A stretch of DNA of 64,000 nucleotides, from NCBI GenBank assembly GCA_039984715.1, contig JBDWUA010000021.1:22323-86322 (forward strand), written 5' to 3'. Source of the DNA: JABSSA01 sp039984715 (GTDB lineage: Bacteria; Pseudomonadota; Alphaproteobacteria; Rhodobacterales; Rhodobacteraceae). Under the pieces are notes generated by a model, which saw only the letters and a list, made by a program, of their open reading frames with translations, made no database searches and was not told the origin of the DNA. The stretch's first letter is position 1; every line of letters starts with the position of its first letter. This document shows positions 1-8,984 of the stretch, one piece after another. Made by a program: the position numbers and the translations under genes.

Positions 1-405
1 GCGGTGACTGAAAATGGCGGTATGTTGGGGTTTTCGGTCTATCCGCATCATTTGAAGGACAAATCTGACTGCACCTTGGACAGCTTTTGCCAGATGATCG
101 CTGACACCGCGGACAAGTACGGGGTAGAACATCTCGGGATTGGGACGGATCTATGCCAAGATCAGCCAGACAGTGTTGTGGAATGGATGCGTGTGGGCCG
201 TTGGAGCAAAGACATCGACTATGGCGAAGGGTCGGCCACGGCGCCGGGGTTTCCGCCAATGCCCAGTTGGTTCACCGACAATCGCGACTTTGGAACCATC
301 GAAACAGGCCTGCGCGCGACCGGGCTGAATGACAACGAAGTCGCCGGCATCATGGGGGACAATTGGCACCGGTTTTACGCGGAAAACTTCACGCCAAAGG
401 GATAA
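1..405 (+). CDS. Membrane dipeptidase (peptidase M19), C-terminal part
   Basis: The reading frame is open from the window edge, so only the last ~134 residues of the protein are present. The visible part carries a late M19 (renal dipeptidase family) signature: a GIGTDL stretch, matching the family's G-I/L-G-S/T-D metal-site strand, and a closing IMGDNWHRFY segment equivalent to the usual ILGGNFLRV motif. The family consists of zinc-dependent (alpha/beta)8 hydrolases acting on dipeptides and some amide substrates. The gene ends 11 bases before the next start, which suggests one operon with the 566-residue protein and DUF3726 gene. The substrate cannot be deduced from the fragment. Confidence 0.85.
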   Translation, partial: AVTENGGMLGFSVYPHHLKDKSDCTLDSFCQMIADTADKYGVEHLGIGTDLCQDQPDSVVEWMRVGRWSKDIDYGEGSATAPGFPPMPSWFTDNRDFGTIETGLRATGLNDNEVAGIMGDNWHRFYAENFTPKG

Positions 406-416
406 AGGGATCAACC

Positions 417-2117
417 ATGGGCGCAGTGGCAGACGACAGGCAAACCATCATCCCGTTGCGTGATCCTGCACGGGTTATGCGCCTTGCACGTTTGGGGTCG
501 TTTCACCAATCCCGCCTGTCCTTCATGCGCATTTTGACCCGCCGTATGACCCGCGAAGAATGGAGCTTTGACCGGCCCATCTTTGACATCGACGCAACCG
601 GCGTCGGCCACGCTGTCTATTGTGCGCATACACCGGATCGCACCTATTCGCTGGTTGCCTTTGCCCATGATTTGCCCCCCGATCAGCGGTCCGACCGGGT
701 GATTGCACAGGCTTGGGACAGCACCTTTTGCCTGTTTGACGGCATCCCAACGGGTGACGACATCGCGCGTTTACGCCAAAACGTACCGCTGCAAGAAGCG
801 GGACGTGTGACCGAGGCTGAGTTATCGGTGTCGCGCGCCAACCGATCTGTGCGGCTATGGGATCATGTGGTGTCGCGTCTTGCAGCGGGTCGTCAGCCAG
901 ATATCGACGAGATTACCAATGTCGGGTACCTGATGCGCACAACTGCGGTTTATGGATCGGGCAAACTGGGTGCCGCAGATCGCGAATCCATTGCATCCCG
1001 CCCAGAATGCGCCGCCCCTTTCCAGATCGAGATGTTGTCCGTATTTCTGACCCGCGCTTACGTGCGTGACCTCGTCCAACACATGGCCAATCAACGCGGT
1101 GGTGACACGGCCATCGCGCTTGATCCCGACATCGCGCGCCGTATGGGGATTGGGAATTCGACCGGCTTGGGTATGGCGCCGTTTCTGTTGAACCATCCGA
1201 CCCTGTTCAACAACTGGATCATGGCCCGCGAAACCGCCATCGCTCGTGTGCGCAATGTGCCGATGGCATCACAGCAGGACACACAGACCTTTCGCGACCT
1301 GCTGGCCCGTTCGGTGGTGTCCGCGCAGATTTGGCAATCCGACCACCCAATGCAGATCGAAAACCTTGCAACATTGCGCGCTGATTTGGACAAGCTGTCG
1401 GCCCATGTTGAAACCGCTGATCTGCTTTCGGACAGACCTTGGGATCGGTTGTTTTGCTGGGCTGACGCATCACTTGGACAGGATGCGCAGGAATGTTTGG
1501 CCTCGCTTATGTTGGAACCTTACGGCGCGTTGGTGGATGAATTGGCCGACCACATGTCGGACAAGGACACGGGTGCGTTTCGTATCGATGGCACCATGCG
1601 TCTGGCGCAGATCAAGGCGATTGTGGAACGCATCTATGACTGGGCCCTTGGCATGGACTGGACAGACCGCAACACATGCGCACGCGCATGGTATGTTTCA
1701 CAAGAAAAGCAGGAACCCCGGTTGGGTGAACGGTTTGAAGAACCCATTGCCGCTTATGAACAGCCTTTGGCACCGGGTCGCGACGCGGCCCAATTATACG
1801 ACACATTGCAAACATGGGACGGCGGTGATCAGGTTGCGGCCTTCCTTTTGGCGCATCCCGAACACCGACACACCGTGCGCCGGGTCCAGATCGCAGATCA
1901 CGCGCCCTATGCCGAAATTCGGGACAACACGATAGGTTCGGATTTGCTGCCCATCGACATGTTACGCTGTAAATTGTCGTTCTTTGGTGCCACGCATTTT
2001 GACCCCAGATCCGACCGATGGGTCCGCATCTGCCTGTTCGGAAACGCGCCATATCCCGAAGAACTGCAAACACACGCGGCCGATGATTGGCCCTATCCGC
2101 AGCTTGATCCGGCCTAA
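417..2117 (+). CDS. Conserved hypothetical protein (566 aa), operon with DUF3726
   Basis: I do not recognise this family. The product is soluble: no signal peptide or membrane helix is visible, and it is rich in Asp, Arg and Trp. The ATG at 417 is preferred over upstream in-frame codons because those lie inside the dipeptidase gene. Its stop is followed after two bases by the DUF3726 start, and the dipeptidase stop is 11 bases upstream, so the three genes are probably co-transcribed. A role in catabolism of an amino-acid-derived compound is only an inference from the dipeptidase. Codon usage looks like the core genome. Confidence 0.8.
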   Translation: MGAVADDRQTIIPLRDPARVMRLARLGSFHQSRLSFMRILTRRMTREEWSFDRPIFDIDATGVGHAVYCAHTPDRTYSLVAFAHDLPPDQRSDRVIAQAWDSTFCLFDGIPTGDDIARLRQNVPLQEAGRVTEAELSVSRANRSVRLWDHVVSRLAAGRQPDIDEITNVGYLMRTTAVYGSGKLGAADRESIASRPECAAPFQIEMLSVFLTRAYVRDLVQHMANQRGGDTAIALDPDIARRMGIGNSTGLGMAPFLLNHPTLFNNWIMARETAIARVRNVPMASQQDTQTFRDLLARSVVSAQIWQSDHPMQIENLATLRADLDKLSAHVETADLLSDRPWDRLFCWADASLGQDAQECLASLMLEPYGALVDELADHMSDKDTGAFRIDGTMRLAQIKAIVERIYDWALGMDWTDRNTCARAWYVSQEKQEPRLGERFEEPIAAYEQPLAPGRDAAQLYDTLQTWDGGDQVAAFLLAHPEHRHTVRRVQIADHAPYAEIRDNTIGSDLLPIDMLRCKLSFFGATHFDPRSDRWVRICLFGNAPYPEELQTHAADDWPYPQLDPA

Positions 2118-2119
2118 CC

Positions 2120-2770
2120 ATGAACCAGTCCCTGAACGAAATCGAAGCCTTGGCAAAACGCGCCGCACGCGGGGCCGGATTGTCGTGGGGCATGGCCGAA
2201 GAAGCGGGGAAAGCCACGCGTTGGCTGGCCTCCCATGGGTTGCCCGGCACCGATCTGTTGGCGGACTTGCTGGCCCAGAACGACGCCCGCGCGCCACGCG
2301 AAAGCGCGCCGATGGCCTTGGAAGGTGTCTGGACCGCCGCGTCCGGACCATTGTGCCCGCTGGCAAGCGGTGCCGCGTTAAATGATTGCGCTGCGGAAAT
2401 AGCTTCCGGACAGGCCATCGAAATGGCTCAGGTGTCGCATCCACTGCTGATCGTGCCTTTTGCAGCGTGGGCCGCAATCCACATTGGTGTTCCGGTCAGC
2501 TTGAATTGGTTGGACATGCATATTGCAACAGATGGGCAAAGGATTTGGATCGACGGTCCTGAGTCGCAGGTTGACCAAACGGATGCCGTATCCGTCACAT
2601 GTACCCGCTCGCACATCCAGACAGGCCAAGCATCCGTTCCAACCCTGCGCGCGCATGTCAGCCAAAGCAGCCTAGACCGATTGACCATATTTGCAGGACG
2701 CACTTACGCCCCTGCAACCGCCGCATCACGCCTGTTGGGCGCTGGGGCGGGCACGACGGATAATGATTAG
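2120..2770 (+). CDS. DUF3726 domain-containing protein
   Basis: The 216-residue product begins with the helical segment LAKRAARGAGLSWGMAEEAG, which I recognise as the N-terminal signature of DUF3726 proteins found in Rhodobacteraceae and other Proteobacteria. No catalytic motif, signal peptide or transmembrane segment is evident, and the biochemical function is unknown. It starts two bases after the preceding stop, which is consistent with translational coupling. The family commonly occurs beside dipeptidase or amidohydrolase genes, so a part in degrading a nitrogenous substrate is possible. No terminator hairpin is evident immediately downstream. Confidence 0.8.
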   Translation: MNQSLNEIEALAKRAARGAGLSWGMAEEAGKATRWLASHGLPGTDLLADLLAQNDARAPRESAPMALEGVWTAASGPLCPLASGAALNDCAAEIASGQAIEMAQVSHPLLIVPFAAWAAIHIGVPVSLNWLDMHIATDGQRIWIDGPESQVDQTDAVSVTCTRSHIQTGQASVPTLRAHVSQSSLDRLTIFAGRTYAPATAASRLLGAGAGTTDND

Positions 2771-2930
2771 GCATAGGTTTCGCCAAAACAAATGGGCCTT
2801 TGGCATGGTCAGATTTACCGCCAGCCCTGCACACCGAAACACTCGATGACGACGACCAAACCCAAGGTCTTCTTCCCTCTTTATTCTTTGTCTTCTATCC
2901 TCGCCACACATGACGTGTTGAGGGCGAAAA

Positions 2931-3476
2931 ATGTTGAAATTTCTGCTTCCTTTTCTGGCTCTGACGACCACCCAATCCTTGGCCGGCGATCGCGACGACC
3001 TTATCCATGGACTCGAAACTGCGGGGCGGCATTCTTACGAAGATGAACGCAGAGAGGTCAAAGTGAACGGTTGCCAAATGACGACCTATCGCTGGCGTGA
3101 CAGGCCTGATCATGGCTGGGTCCTTTGGACATCTTTCCAATTCGATATGGCGGACGCACAGCTAAATGAAGACAGCCGTTTTCCGGGAAAGAAATATGTA
3201 TATGCCAAGTTCAAAGACGAGCCAGAAGAAATCGGCATGGTCATTTTTGGATTTACCATGCGCGAGGGTACGAAGACACGCCAAGAGCGCTCGATTTTAA
3301 GAGACCCCTCAAGTGAAACACAGCCATCCCCAAGAGGCGACGGAGCCAGCCATTATTATGAATGGCGCGGCGACATGTTGATCTCCATGAAGGGCACTGA
3401 CGTAAAAGAACGCGCCATAGCGTTTACCAACAGCTATGACAGATACGTCGAAGAGTATTGTACCTTTTCAAGCTGA
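2931..3476 (+). CDS. Secreted hypothetical protein (181 aa)
   Basis: The product starts with a hydrophobic signal peptide (MLKFLLPFLALTTTQSLAG, probable cleavage after LAG) and continues as a charged ~160-residue domain with one Cys near the start and one near the end (GCQMTTY and EEYCTFSS), which could pair in the periplasm. I do not recognise the domain. The start at 2931 is preferred because the signal peptide begins there, with GAGGGCGAAA just upstream as ribosome site. It stands alone, 160 bases after the DUF3726 gene and convergent with the membrane gene at 3572-4033. Confidence 0.7.
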   Translation: MLKFLLPFLALTTTQSLAGDRDDLIHGLETAGRHSYEDERREVKVNGCQMTTYRWRDRPDHGWVLWTSFQFDMADAQLNEDSRFPGKKYVYAKFKDEPEEIGMVIFGFTMREGTKTRQERSILRDPSSETQPSPRGDGASHYYEWRGDMLISMKGTDVKERAIAFTNSYDRYVEEYCTFSS

Positions 3477-3571
3477 TCCAAATGCCTAAGGGCGTTCAAC
3501 CAAGATGCCCCAAACTGGTGGGGATGCTGGGTCTTCCAGCCTCCATATCGCACAGAGCCATATAACGCAGA

Positions 3572-4033
3572 TCAGGTCTCGGCTGGGTTTTCGACCAACA
3601 GCTTGGACATGACGAACCCGATCACGACCATCATTCCCGTGTGCGCGACAAAGGATGATTGCGTATACGGGCCAAAGTCCATCATAAAGGGACGCCCAAT
3701 GAATGGGGCCAACATGCCTTGGGCCACGAACCACAAGACCAACCCTGTCGCCACCCCAGCCAGCACATATCCTTTGCGCAATATGCCATTTGCCACATAG
3801 ACAAGAAGCGCAAAAAACACAGCGCCGATCAAGAAATGGATAACAAAAGCAAGACCGTAAGGCAGCACAGCCCCACTGATTTTTGCAACGATTGCAGTCA
3901 CCAACTTTGCGGGTTCAAGAATGGGCCCGAACAGCACAGGCGACAACAGCCAAGAATACGCTTCGAACGCAATCTCACCGACGATGCCGGCCATGACGAT
4001 CTTTTTAAAGGTTTCCAGAGTCAGGCTTTGCAT
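3572..4033 (-). CDS. Small polytopic membrane protein (153 aa)
   Basis: The start at 4033 is chosen because GGGAG lies a suitable distance upstream and the preceding in-frame extension is not membrane-like. The product shows about four hydrophobic segments: around the AGIVGEIAFEAYSWLL region, FVIHFLIGAVFFALLVYVAN, GVATGLVLWFVAQGM and the C-terminal HTGMMVVIGFVMSKLL. No family was recognised. It resembles small YagU/DUF1440-like inner membrane proteins in layout only, and I would not assign it there. The gene is monocistronic. Confidence 0.7.
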   Translation of the reverse strand: MQSLTLETFKKIVMAGIVGEIAFEAYSWLLSPVLFGPILEPAKLVTAIVAKISGAVLPYGLAFVIHFLIGAVFFALLVYVANGILRKGYVLAGVATGLVLWFVAQGMLAPFIGRPFMMDFGPYTQSSFVAHTGMMVVIGFVMSKLLVENPAET

Positions 4034-4271
4034 TGGCGTCTCCCACGGGTCAGAGAATGTCAGTGTTAACGCAAAGTAAACGCGCCCAACCACGGATGGG
4101 TGAAACAAAATTGTTTGATATCGGGTATCAGGTTTTTCAACCTAAGGTGCGCGATCAGCAGGGCAGACTTGAAGGACAATGCTAGGATCGACCTTCAAGG
4201 CGGCACTGTTTTCGACCTCTGCCCCTGCTATTTGGCGATAAGGTGATGTCCCATGGAACCTTGCATTTTGT

Positions 4272-4625
4272 TCAGCGGAATTCCTGAGTTACCTCAATCT
4301 GCCCAACGATGGCATCATTGAATGCGCTCATTTCTTCCGCCGGTATCCAATATTCCAAATGCGCCCGCCCGCCCGCTTCTTGGATTTCATAAGCATCAAG
4401 GTAAGACTTTAGAACGTCAAAGCGCGTGACAAACCCAGAACCGCTGGCTTTGACATTCCAATCGCGCGCGATCTTGATGGCATATTCCTCTGTCAGAACC
4501 GGATAGAAAATCGGCTGCTCAGGCAAACGTGGCGGGAATCCCCTCATGTCAGCCTGTTCAATCAAAACAAGCTCTTCAGGGCCAACGGGCCGCCACAGCG
4601 TCACTTTTTCAGGTTCAATAGTCAT
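4272..4625 (-). CDS. Small protein of the 'ADP-ribosylation/crystallin J1' family
   Basis: The 117-residue product matches, from memory, a widespread small-protein family that databases label ADP-ribosylation/crystallin J1: an N-terminal TLWRPVGPEEL, then FPPRLPEQPIFYPVL, ARDWN, SGFVTRFDV, a WIPAEE motif and a closing IVGQIEV. The label is historical and the biochemistry is not established. The start at 4625 fits the usual beginning of the family; an alternative in-frame ATG at 4658 has no ribosome site. It is transcribed away from the 332-residue gene at 4741, with 115 bases between the starts, so a shared control region is possible. Confidence 0.75.
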   Translation of the reverse strand: MTIEPEKVTLWRPVGPEELVLIEQADMRGFPPRLPEQPIFYPVLTEEYAIKIARDWNVKASGSGFVTRFDVLKSYLDAYEIQEAGGRAHLEYWIPAEEMSAFNDAIVGQIEVTQEFR

Positions 4626-4740
4626 AAGCCAGAGTGTGACATAACCCCATGACAACATTCAAGGGATCGACCACCGGAGGGACTATAAAACCGGTACGAC
4701 GGTTCTAGCGACCATTTTAAAGATGGTGTAACAGTGGATT

Positions 4741-5739
4741 ATGTCTTGGTTTTCTCATCTCACAGGGATCGAAACTGAAACTCTTCACTCAGTGCAGCAG
4801 TTTCTTACACTCGAGGGAACCACTCTCGTTTCCAAGGCAAATGCCCAGCGGTTTGACGTTGGCACATTGACCACCCCGTCACTGTCTGACCTCCGCTTGG
4901 TTCAGCCCCCCGACCGCGGCCCCGTGTCTGTGCAAGAACTGATCGCCGATGCGCAAACCTTGCATACTTTACCGACGAACGCCGGAGCAACGTTTCAAGT
5001 GGCGTCGCAATTCAACTTGCTTGAAATGGTTGAGCCATCCGTCACACCCGAACACGGCGTTGGCGGATACGAGAACGATCTCACCCAAGGCCCGGCATGC
5101 GCCATCGCGTGCGGGGCTGGCACAATTTATCGGAATTATTTTGTGCCGATCAGCGGCGGCATCGGACAAACCCGATCCGCGCAAATCGACTGCTTAAAGG
5201 ACATCGGCCAAGCTTTTGACAACGACCTCAATCCTTGCTGGGTCATGCGAAATGGCTATGCCCTGCCAACAAATGGTGGGTTGGACCGGATTAACACCAT
5301 CCTTTGCGGCATGTCTGAAACCGACAAAAACGCCCTGCGCGGACGTCTTCGGATCGGTGCGCAAACGGACACCGAAGTCACATTGCAAAACGCCGGTCAC
5401 AAGGTCACCCAACTCTATTGCAGCGCGATGCCCGTGTCATATGGAACTGGCCCAATCGACGCTTGGAAAGAAATGTCGCAGCTGGTTTTGGAAGCCGCCT
5501 ACGAGGCTACGCTTCTTTCGGCCATACAAAACGCGGCCAGAACGGGAAACAATCGGGTGTTCCTAACGTTGCTTGGTGGTGGTGCGTTTGGCAACAAACC
5601 CGAATGGATCATCGACGCAATCCTAAGGGCGATCGATTTGGTTCCACGCAGCGGATTGGACATAAATCTGGTCAGCTTCGGTGCGTCAAACCCAACGGCC
5701 AGAATGATCGTCAACCGTTGGACACAAGATCACCCTTAG
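4741..5739 (+). CDS. Hypothetical protein with macro-domain-like C-terminal motif (332 aa)
   Basis: No signal peptide or membrane segment is visible. The middle of the protein has a conserved-looking GPACAIACGAGTIYRNYF stretch. The C-terminal third has FLTLLGGGAFGN followed by a helix, which resembles the glycine-rich phosphate-binding loop and following strand/helix of macro domains (ADP-ribose binders). That resemblance is by eye only. The divergent neighbour belongs to a family named for ADP-ribosylation, so a link to ADP-ribose or NAD metabolism is an inference worth testing. The ribosome site upstream of 4741 is weak; the next in-frame Met would remove most of the protein. Confidence 0.65.
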   Translation: MSWFSHLTGIETETLHSVQQFLTLEGTTLVSKANAQRFDVGTLTTPSLSDLRLVQPPDRGPVSVQELIADAQTLHTLPTNAGATFQVASQFNLLEMVEPSVTPEHGVGGYENDLTQGPACAIACGAGTIYRNYFVPISGGIGQTRSAQIDCLKDIGQAFDNDLNPCWVMRNGYALPTNGGLDRINTILCGMSETDKNALRGRLRIGAQTDTEVTLQNAGHKVTQLYCSAMPVSYGTGPIDAWKEMSQLVLEAAYEATLLSAIQNAARTGNNRVFLTLLGGGAFGNKPEWIIDAILRAIDLVPRSGLDINLVSFGASNPTARMIVNRWTQDHP

Positions 5740-5884
5740 CTTGCAGCTAACGCGCGCTGCGCATTCACAGGACGGCGGCGGGCCAACCACTTCGTTGCGC
5801 CCGCACCTGTGTTCACTCTTGTTTCTGATGAATAGGCAGGTTGCTGAATGTAAACCTTTGCCAATTTCAGTACAACCAATCGGC

Positions 5885-6736
5885 TTATCGTTTAAAAAGC
5901 TTGCCGATCCCCAAAAGCGGAATCAAAAGCAAAAAGTAGAATTTCTTTAACAGCAACACACCTAAAGCAAACAGACCTGTCGCCGCTGCCTTCCCATATT
6001 TCACGCCAACAAGCCCAGCCAAAACACCAATTGCACCCACCGCCGCAACATTGTCGCCAGTGACAAATTCAGAGTAAGACTCTTTCTGTTTTGGGGTATA
6101 AAGGTCCAATACACTGTTGATCATGTTTTCGACCTCTGCTGACGTCAAGTCGTCTCTATCGGGGACAATGCTGAACTCAACAAAGCCCTTTCGGTCAAAC
6201 ACAGTCGCGGTAATGTTGGTGACAGGGGCTCCGTTCCACGAGGAATCCGTTGCGTAATATAAGTACTTTTTTTCTTTATTAAGCGTGGGTTGCGTCCGCC
6301 ATCCAATAAATCTGAGGTCTTGACCAAGTTTCTCGCCTTGCGCCCTCATGCCTTCCGCCAAAGACAACTCGATTTCTCTTACTGCTGACTTTCTTTCAGC
6401 GCTGTCCCAATCATCCAGCTTAACATACCCATCCGTGTTGGGTTTGCTTACAATAACTGTATCAGTTCCCGCAAAAGGCTGGACGGTCATCGCGTCTATC
6501 GAAGCGCATTCATCCCAACCCCATTCATACAACACGATTTCACAGTAATCGTCTTTGGTCAGATACAGAGCTGCATCATCACCAGAGACCAAGACGCCTC
6601 TTGAAAGGCTCAGAGGTTGTGTAAAAGGGCGCGGATCTATTCCCCCGGATTGAGCTAAAAGAACAGCAGGTTCCATGGAGAAGCATAGAAATGATATCAC
6701 TAAAAATATCACGTTTTCTTTAAGAAATTTTTTCAT
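5885..6736 (-). CDS. DUF2167 domain-containing membrane protein
   Basis: The 283-residue product has an N-terminal signal peptide (ending near VLLAQSGG), a periplasmic DUF2167 region with the recognisable FIGWRTQPTLNKEKKYLYYA segment, and a C-terminal hydrophobic hairpin of two helices (about residues 230-280) ending in basic residues. DUF2167 proteins are inner-membrane proteins of unknown function. The gene and the 294-base region upstream (6737-7030) are clearly richer in A+T than the surrounding core genes, which suggests acquisition. The gene stands alone. Confidence 0.8.
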   Translation of the reverse strand: MKKFLKENVIFLVISFLCFSMEPAVLLAQSGGIDPRPFTQPLSLSRGVLVSGDDAALYLTKDDYCEIVLYEWGWDECASIDAMTVQPFAGTDTVIVSKPNTDGYVKLDDWDSAERKSAVREIELSLAEGMRAQGEKLGQDLRFIGWRTQPTLNKEKKYLYYATDSSWNGAPVTNITATVFDRKGFVEFSIVPDRDDLTSAEVENMINSVLDLYTPKQKESYSEFVTGDNVAAVGAIGVLAGLVGVKYGKAAATGLFALGVLLLKKFYFLLLIPLLGIGKLFKR

Positions 6737-7030
6737 TAATCATTCCTTCACAGCAATAGCTTCTTCCATCTCTTTAAGTTTTTAAGGCATCAATTATATC
6801 TACGCAACATAGGCACTGCATTTTAATGCCACCTGTTCCAAAAGCTTAAATTTGTCGTAATATCAATTATTTCGACGCCATTCGGCCATTTCGAAAAATG
6901 TCGATTTAGCGTCTTTAAAAAGGTAATATAACGATCAGGTCGTCAATTGCATTCGATACAGTTGCCGAAGTCGGAATTAGACACGAGCGGTATGTTTCAG
7001 AGATCAAAGCCGATTGAGGATAATGAGTGC

Positions 7031-7567
7031 CTATTTGACCCCAAAGCTAACGCGAAGCACTGTGTGAGCGTGGTCAAAATCTCCGTCTAGGTCGGTATCT
7101 TGCTCAGGCCATCGCGTCAGCAAAACACCCCACTTCTGGCCACCATCCTGTCCAGACTGCGACCACAACTGGAATTTCCCCCCTTCCGGGGCCCCGTCAA
7201 CGTCATCCGCTTCCAGCATTGGAAACGCGGATGCCACCAGTTCACCCACCAACATGTCAAATCGGACCTGCTCCTGCGCATTCAGGTACAACAGAATGTC
7301 TGATATCGAACAGCGATTTTCATCCAGCGTCAGAATAAATTGGCTTGTGGGATCAGCCCAACTATGTCGAAGCCCAACGGGCACAAGATCGGATAAATCG
7401 GGCGCCGCCTCGATATCACCTTGCAGCGAAACAGGCACACAAACCCGTTCAAAAAGACCTATGGCCGCTGAAACCCTGTCCTGTTTGGTTTCAAAATAAT
7501 GCCGTCCGCCCAGCCCCAGAACCAGACCGCCAACAACAACCAGACCAAACCTAAAGACCGCTTTCAT
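7031..7567 (-). CDS. Hypothetical protein with N-terminal membrane anchor (178 aa)
   Basis: The start at 7567 follows a GGGGGGG tract that can act as ribosome site. The first ~22 residues form a single hydrophobic anchor or signal (FRFGLVVVGGLVLGLGG). The remainder is an acidic extracytoplasmic domain containing two Cys (VCVPVS and ENRCSIS) that may form a disulfide. No family was recognised. It is monocistronic and precedes the AT-rich patch. The final DTDLDGDFDHAH segment resembles a calcium-binding acidic loop, but there is no repeat. Confidence 0.65.
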   Translation of the reverse strand: MKAVFRFGLVVVGGLVLGLGGRHYFETKQDRVSAAIGLFERVCVPVSLQGDIEAAPDLSDLVPVGLRHSWADPTSQFILTLDENRCSISDILLYLNAQEQVRFDMLVGELVASAFPMLEADDVDGAPEGGKFQLWSQSGQDGGQKWGVLLTRWPEQDTDLDGDFDHAHTVLRVSFGVK

Positions 7568-7766
7568 CGCCCCCCCAGAGCCCATTGGCGCATTTGTCCG
7601 GTTCCGATGTATCCCAAGGGACCGGTTTTCGCCACAGACAGTCCCATCGCGGATGATATGGCCGCGTTAGGGTTTCAAAAACACGTGGCGACCTTGTGCA
7701 AAGCCCCAAACAGAACGCACCTCCTACACGCACGCCCATAAAGAATGGCGCCCTCCAAAACCTTCA

Positions 7767-8759
7767 CTACGACTGCGCGTGAATACGCGCCAACGCCCCT
7801 TTTGCCTCGTCAACGATCTCACGAACAATGTCTTGGGCAGGTTGGACTTTTCTAACCATTGAAACCCCTTGTCCCGCCCACATTGAGGTCGCTTCAATTT
7901 GACCAGAAAGATCAGCCGCCGGTGACTTGCTTTGATACCGCAGGACATCGCCCTTGGCAGACGATGCCAAAACGTCGCCTTCACCCGGTCGCTTCCCAAG
8001 CTCGGGCCGACCTGCGTCTTCCCACATGCGGGTCGTGCTGTTTTTCAAAGCCCTGTGCGGCGCGTCCGGCCAACCGATATCAAACAAATCGTCATAATGG
8101 GCCGTGTCATTTTCAGAAGACGCCAAGATGTGTGCCAAATAATCAGGATGCACATTGGCCTCGGCTGCGGCAAGGAATCTTGTCCCGACCCAAACAGCCG
8201 ACGCGCCCAATGACAACGCAGCCGCCAATCCTCGTCCATCGGAAATTCCCCCGGCGGCGACGACCGGCACATCGCCAATGGCATCCACAACGGCTGGAAT
8301 AAGCGCCATACTTCCAACAGTACCGCGCACATGCCCACCAGCTTCCCATCCTTGTGCACAGATTGCGTCAGCGCCTGCGTCTACTGCGGCCTTTGCATCC
8401 GCTGCGTCACCCGCACTGTAAATGACTTTCGCGCCCCCAGATTGAGCACGCGTAAGAAATTCCCCAGGCGGCTGCCAAAACAACGAGATGATCTCGACGT
8501 TTTCTTCGAGACATACATTAAGATGTTCGATGCTTGGGAATTCCATATTCAAGTTCACACCAAACGGTTTATCCGTAAGCGTCTTGATATTGCGCACAGA
8601 TGTCCTGAGATCATCCACTCCCACCTGCCAAAGAGGTGCCAGCCCCAGCCCACCCGCATTGCTGACGGCCGCGACCAATGCATCCGTAACAACACCAGCC
8701 ATTGGCGCCAGCACGACGGGGACTTCGATACCAAAGGTCCTACAAAATTCCGTACGCAT
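7767..8759 (-). CDS. NAD(P)H-dependent flavin oxidoreductase / nitronate monooxygenase family
   Basis: The 330-residue product is a 2-nitropropane dioxygenase-like TIM barrel: N-terminal VPVVLAPMAGV, the AGADAICAQGWEAGGH motif that carries the catalytic-type His and flavin contacts, and VPVVAAGGISDGRGLAAAL followed by GASAVWVGTRFLA for FMN phosphate binding. Such enzymes oxidise nitronates or act as FMN reductases or enoyl reductases (FabK-like). The ATG at 8759 is preferred because GGGAGGAG lies about ten bases upstream; an in-frame start at 8795 lacks a site. No partner gene is adjacent, so the substrate is unknown. Confidence 0.88.
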   Translation of the reverse strand: MRTEFCRTFGIEVPVVLAPMAGVVTDALVAAVSNAGGLGLAPLWQVGVDDLRTSVRNIKTLTDKPFGVNLNMEFPSIEHLNVCLEENVEIISLFWQPPGEFLTRAQSGGAKVIYSAGDAADAKAAVDAGADAICAQGWEAGGHVRGTVGSMALIPAVVDAIGDVPVVAAGGISDGRGLAAALSLGASAVWVGTRFLAAAEANVHPDYLAHILASSENDTAHYDDLFDIGWPDAPHRALKNSTTRMWEDAGRPELGKRPGEGDVLASSAKGDVLRYQSKSPAADLSGQIEATSMWAGQGVSMVRKVQPAQDIVREIVDEAKGALARIHAQS

Positions 8760-8984
8760 AAGTTCGGTCTCCTCCCAACACTGCAGGACTGTCAAAAATT
8801 TCGCCTTGATATGTCAATGCTAAGGCAGACGTAAAAGCAACCCGATCAGGTCAGCCCTTTGCCATCGTTCCGGATCAAGCCCCCAAAACTCCCCGCCCCG
8901 CCCTATATCGCAGCTCTGGCTGGTTTTTAGGGACAGCTTGATCTAAGCCTTGGAGGCTATCCTAACTGATTTCAAAGCTATCCA

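Noticed and set aside
1612..2418. 268-codon minus-strand frame
   Set aside because: It lies antisense to the 566-aa gene and the DUF3726 gene and has Arg/Pro/Ser-rich shadow composition.
7551..7741. Short frames between the anchored protein and the flavin oxidoreductase
   Set aside because: They overlap the ribosome site of the gene at 7567, lack their own sites and resemble nothing.
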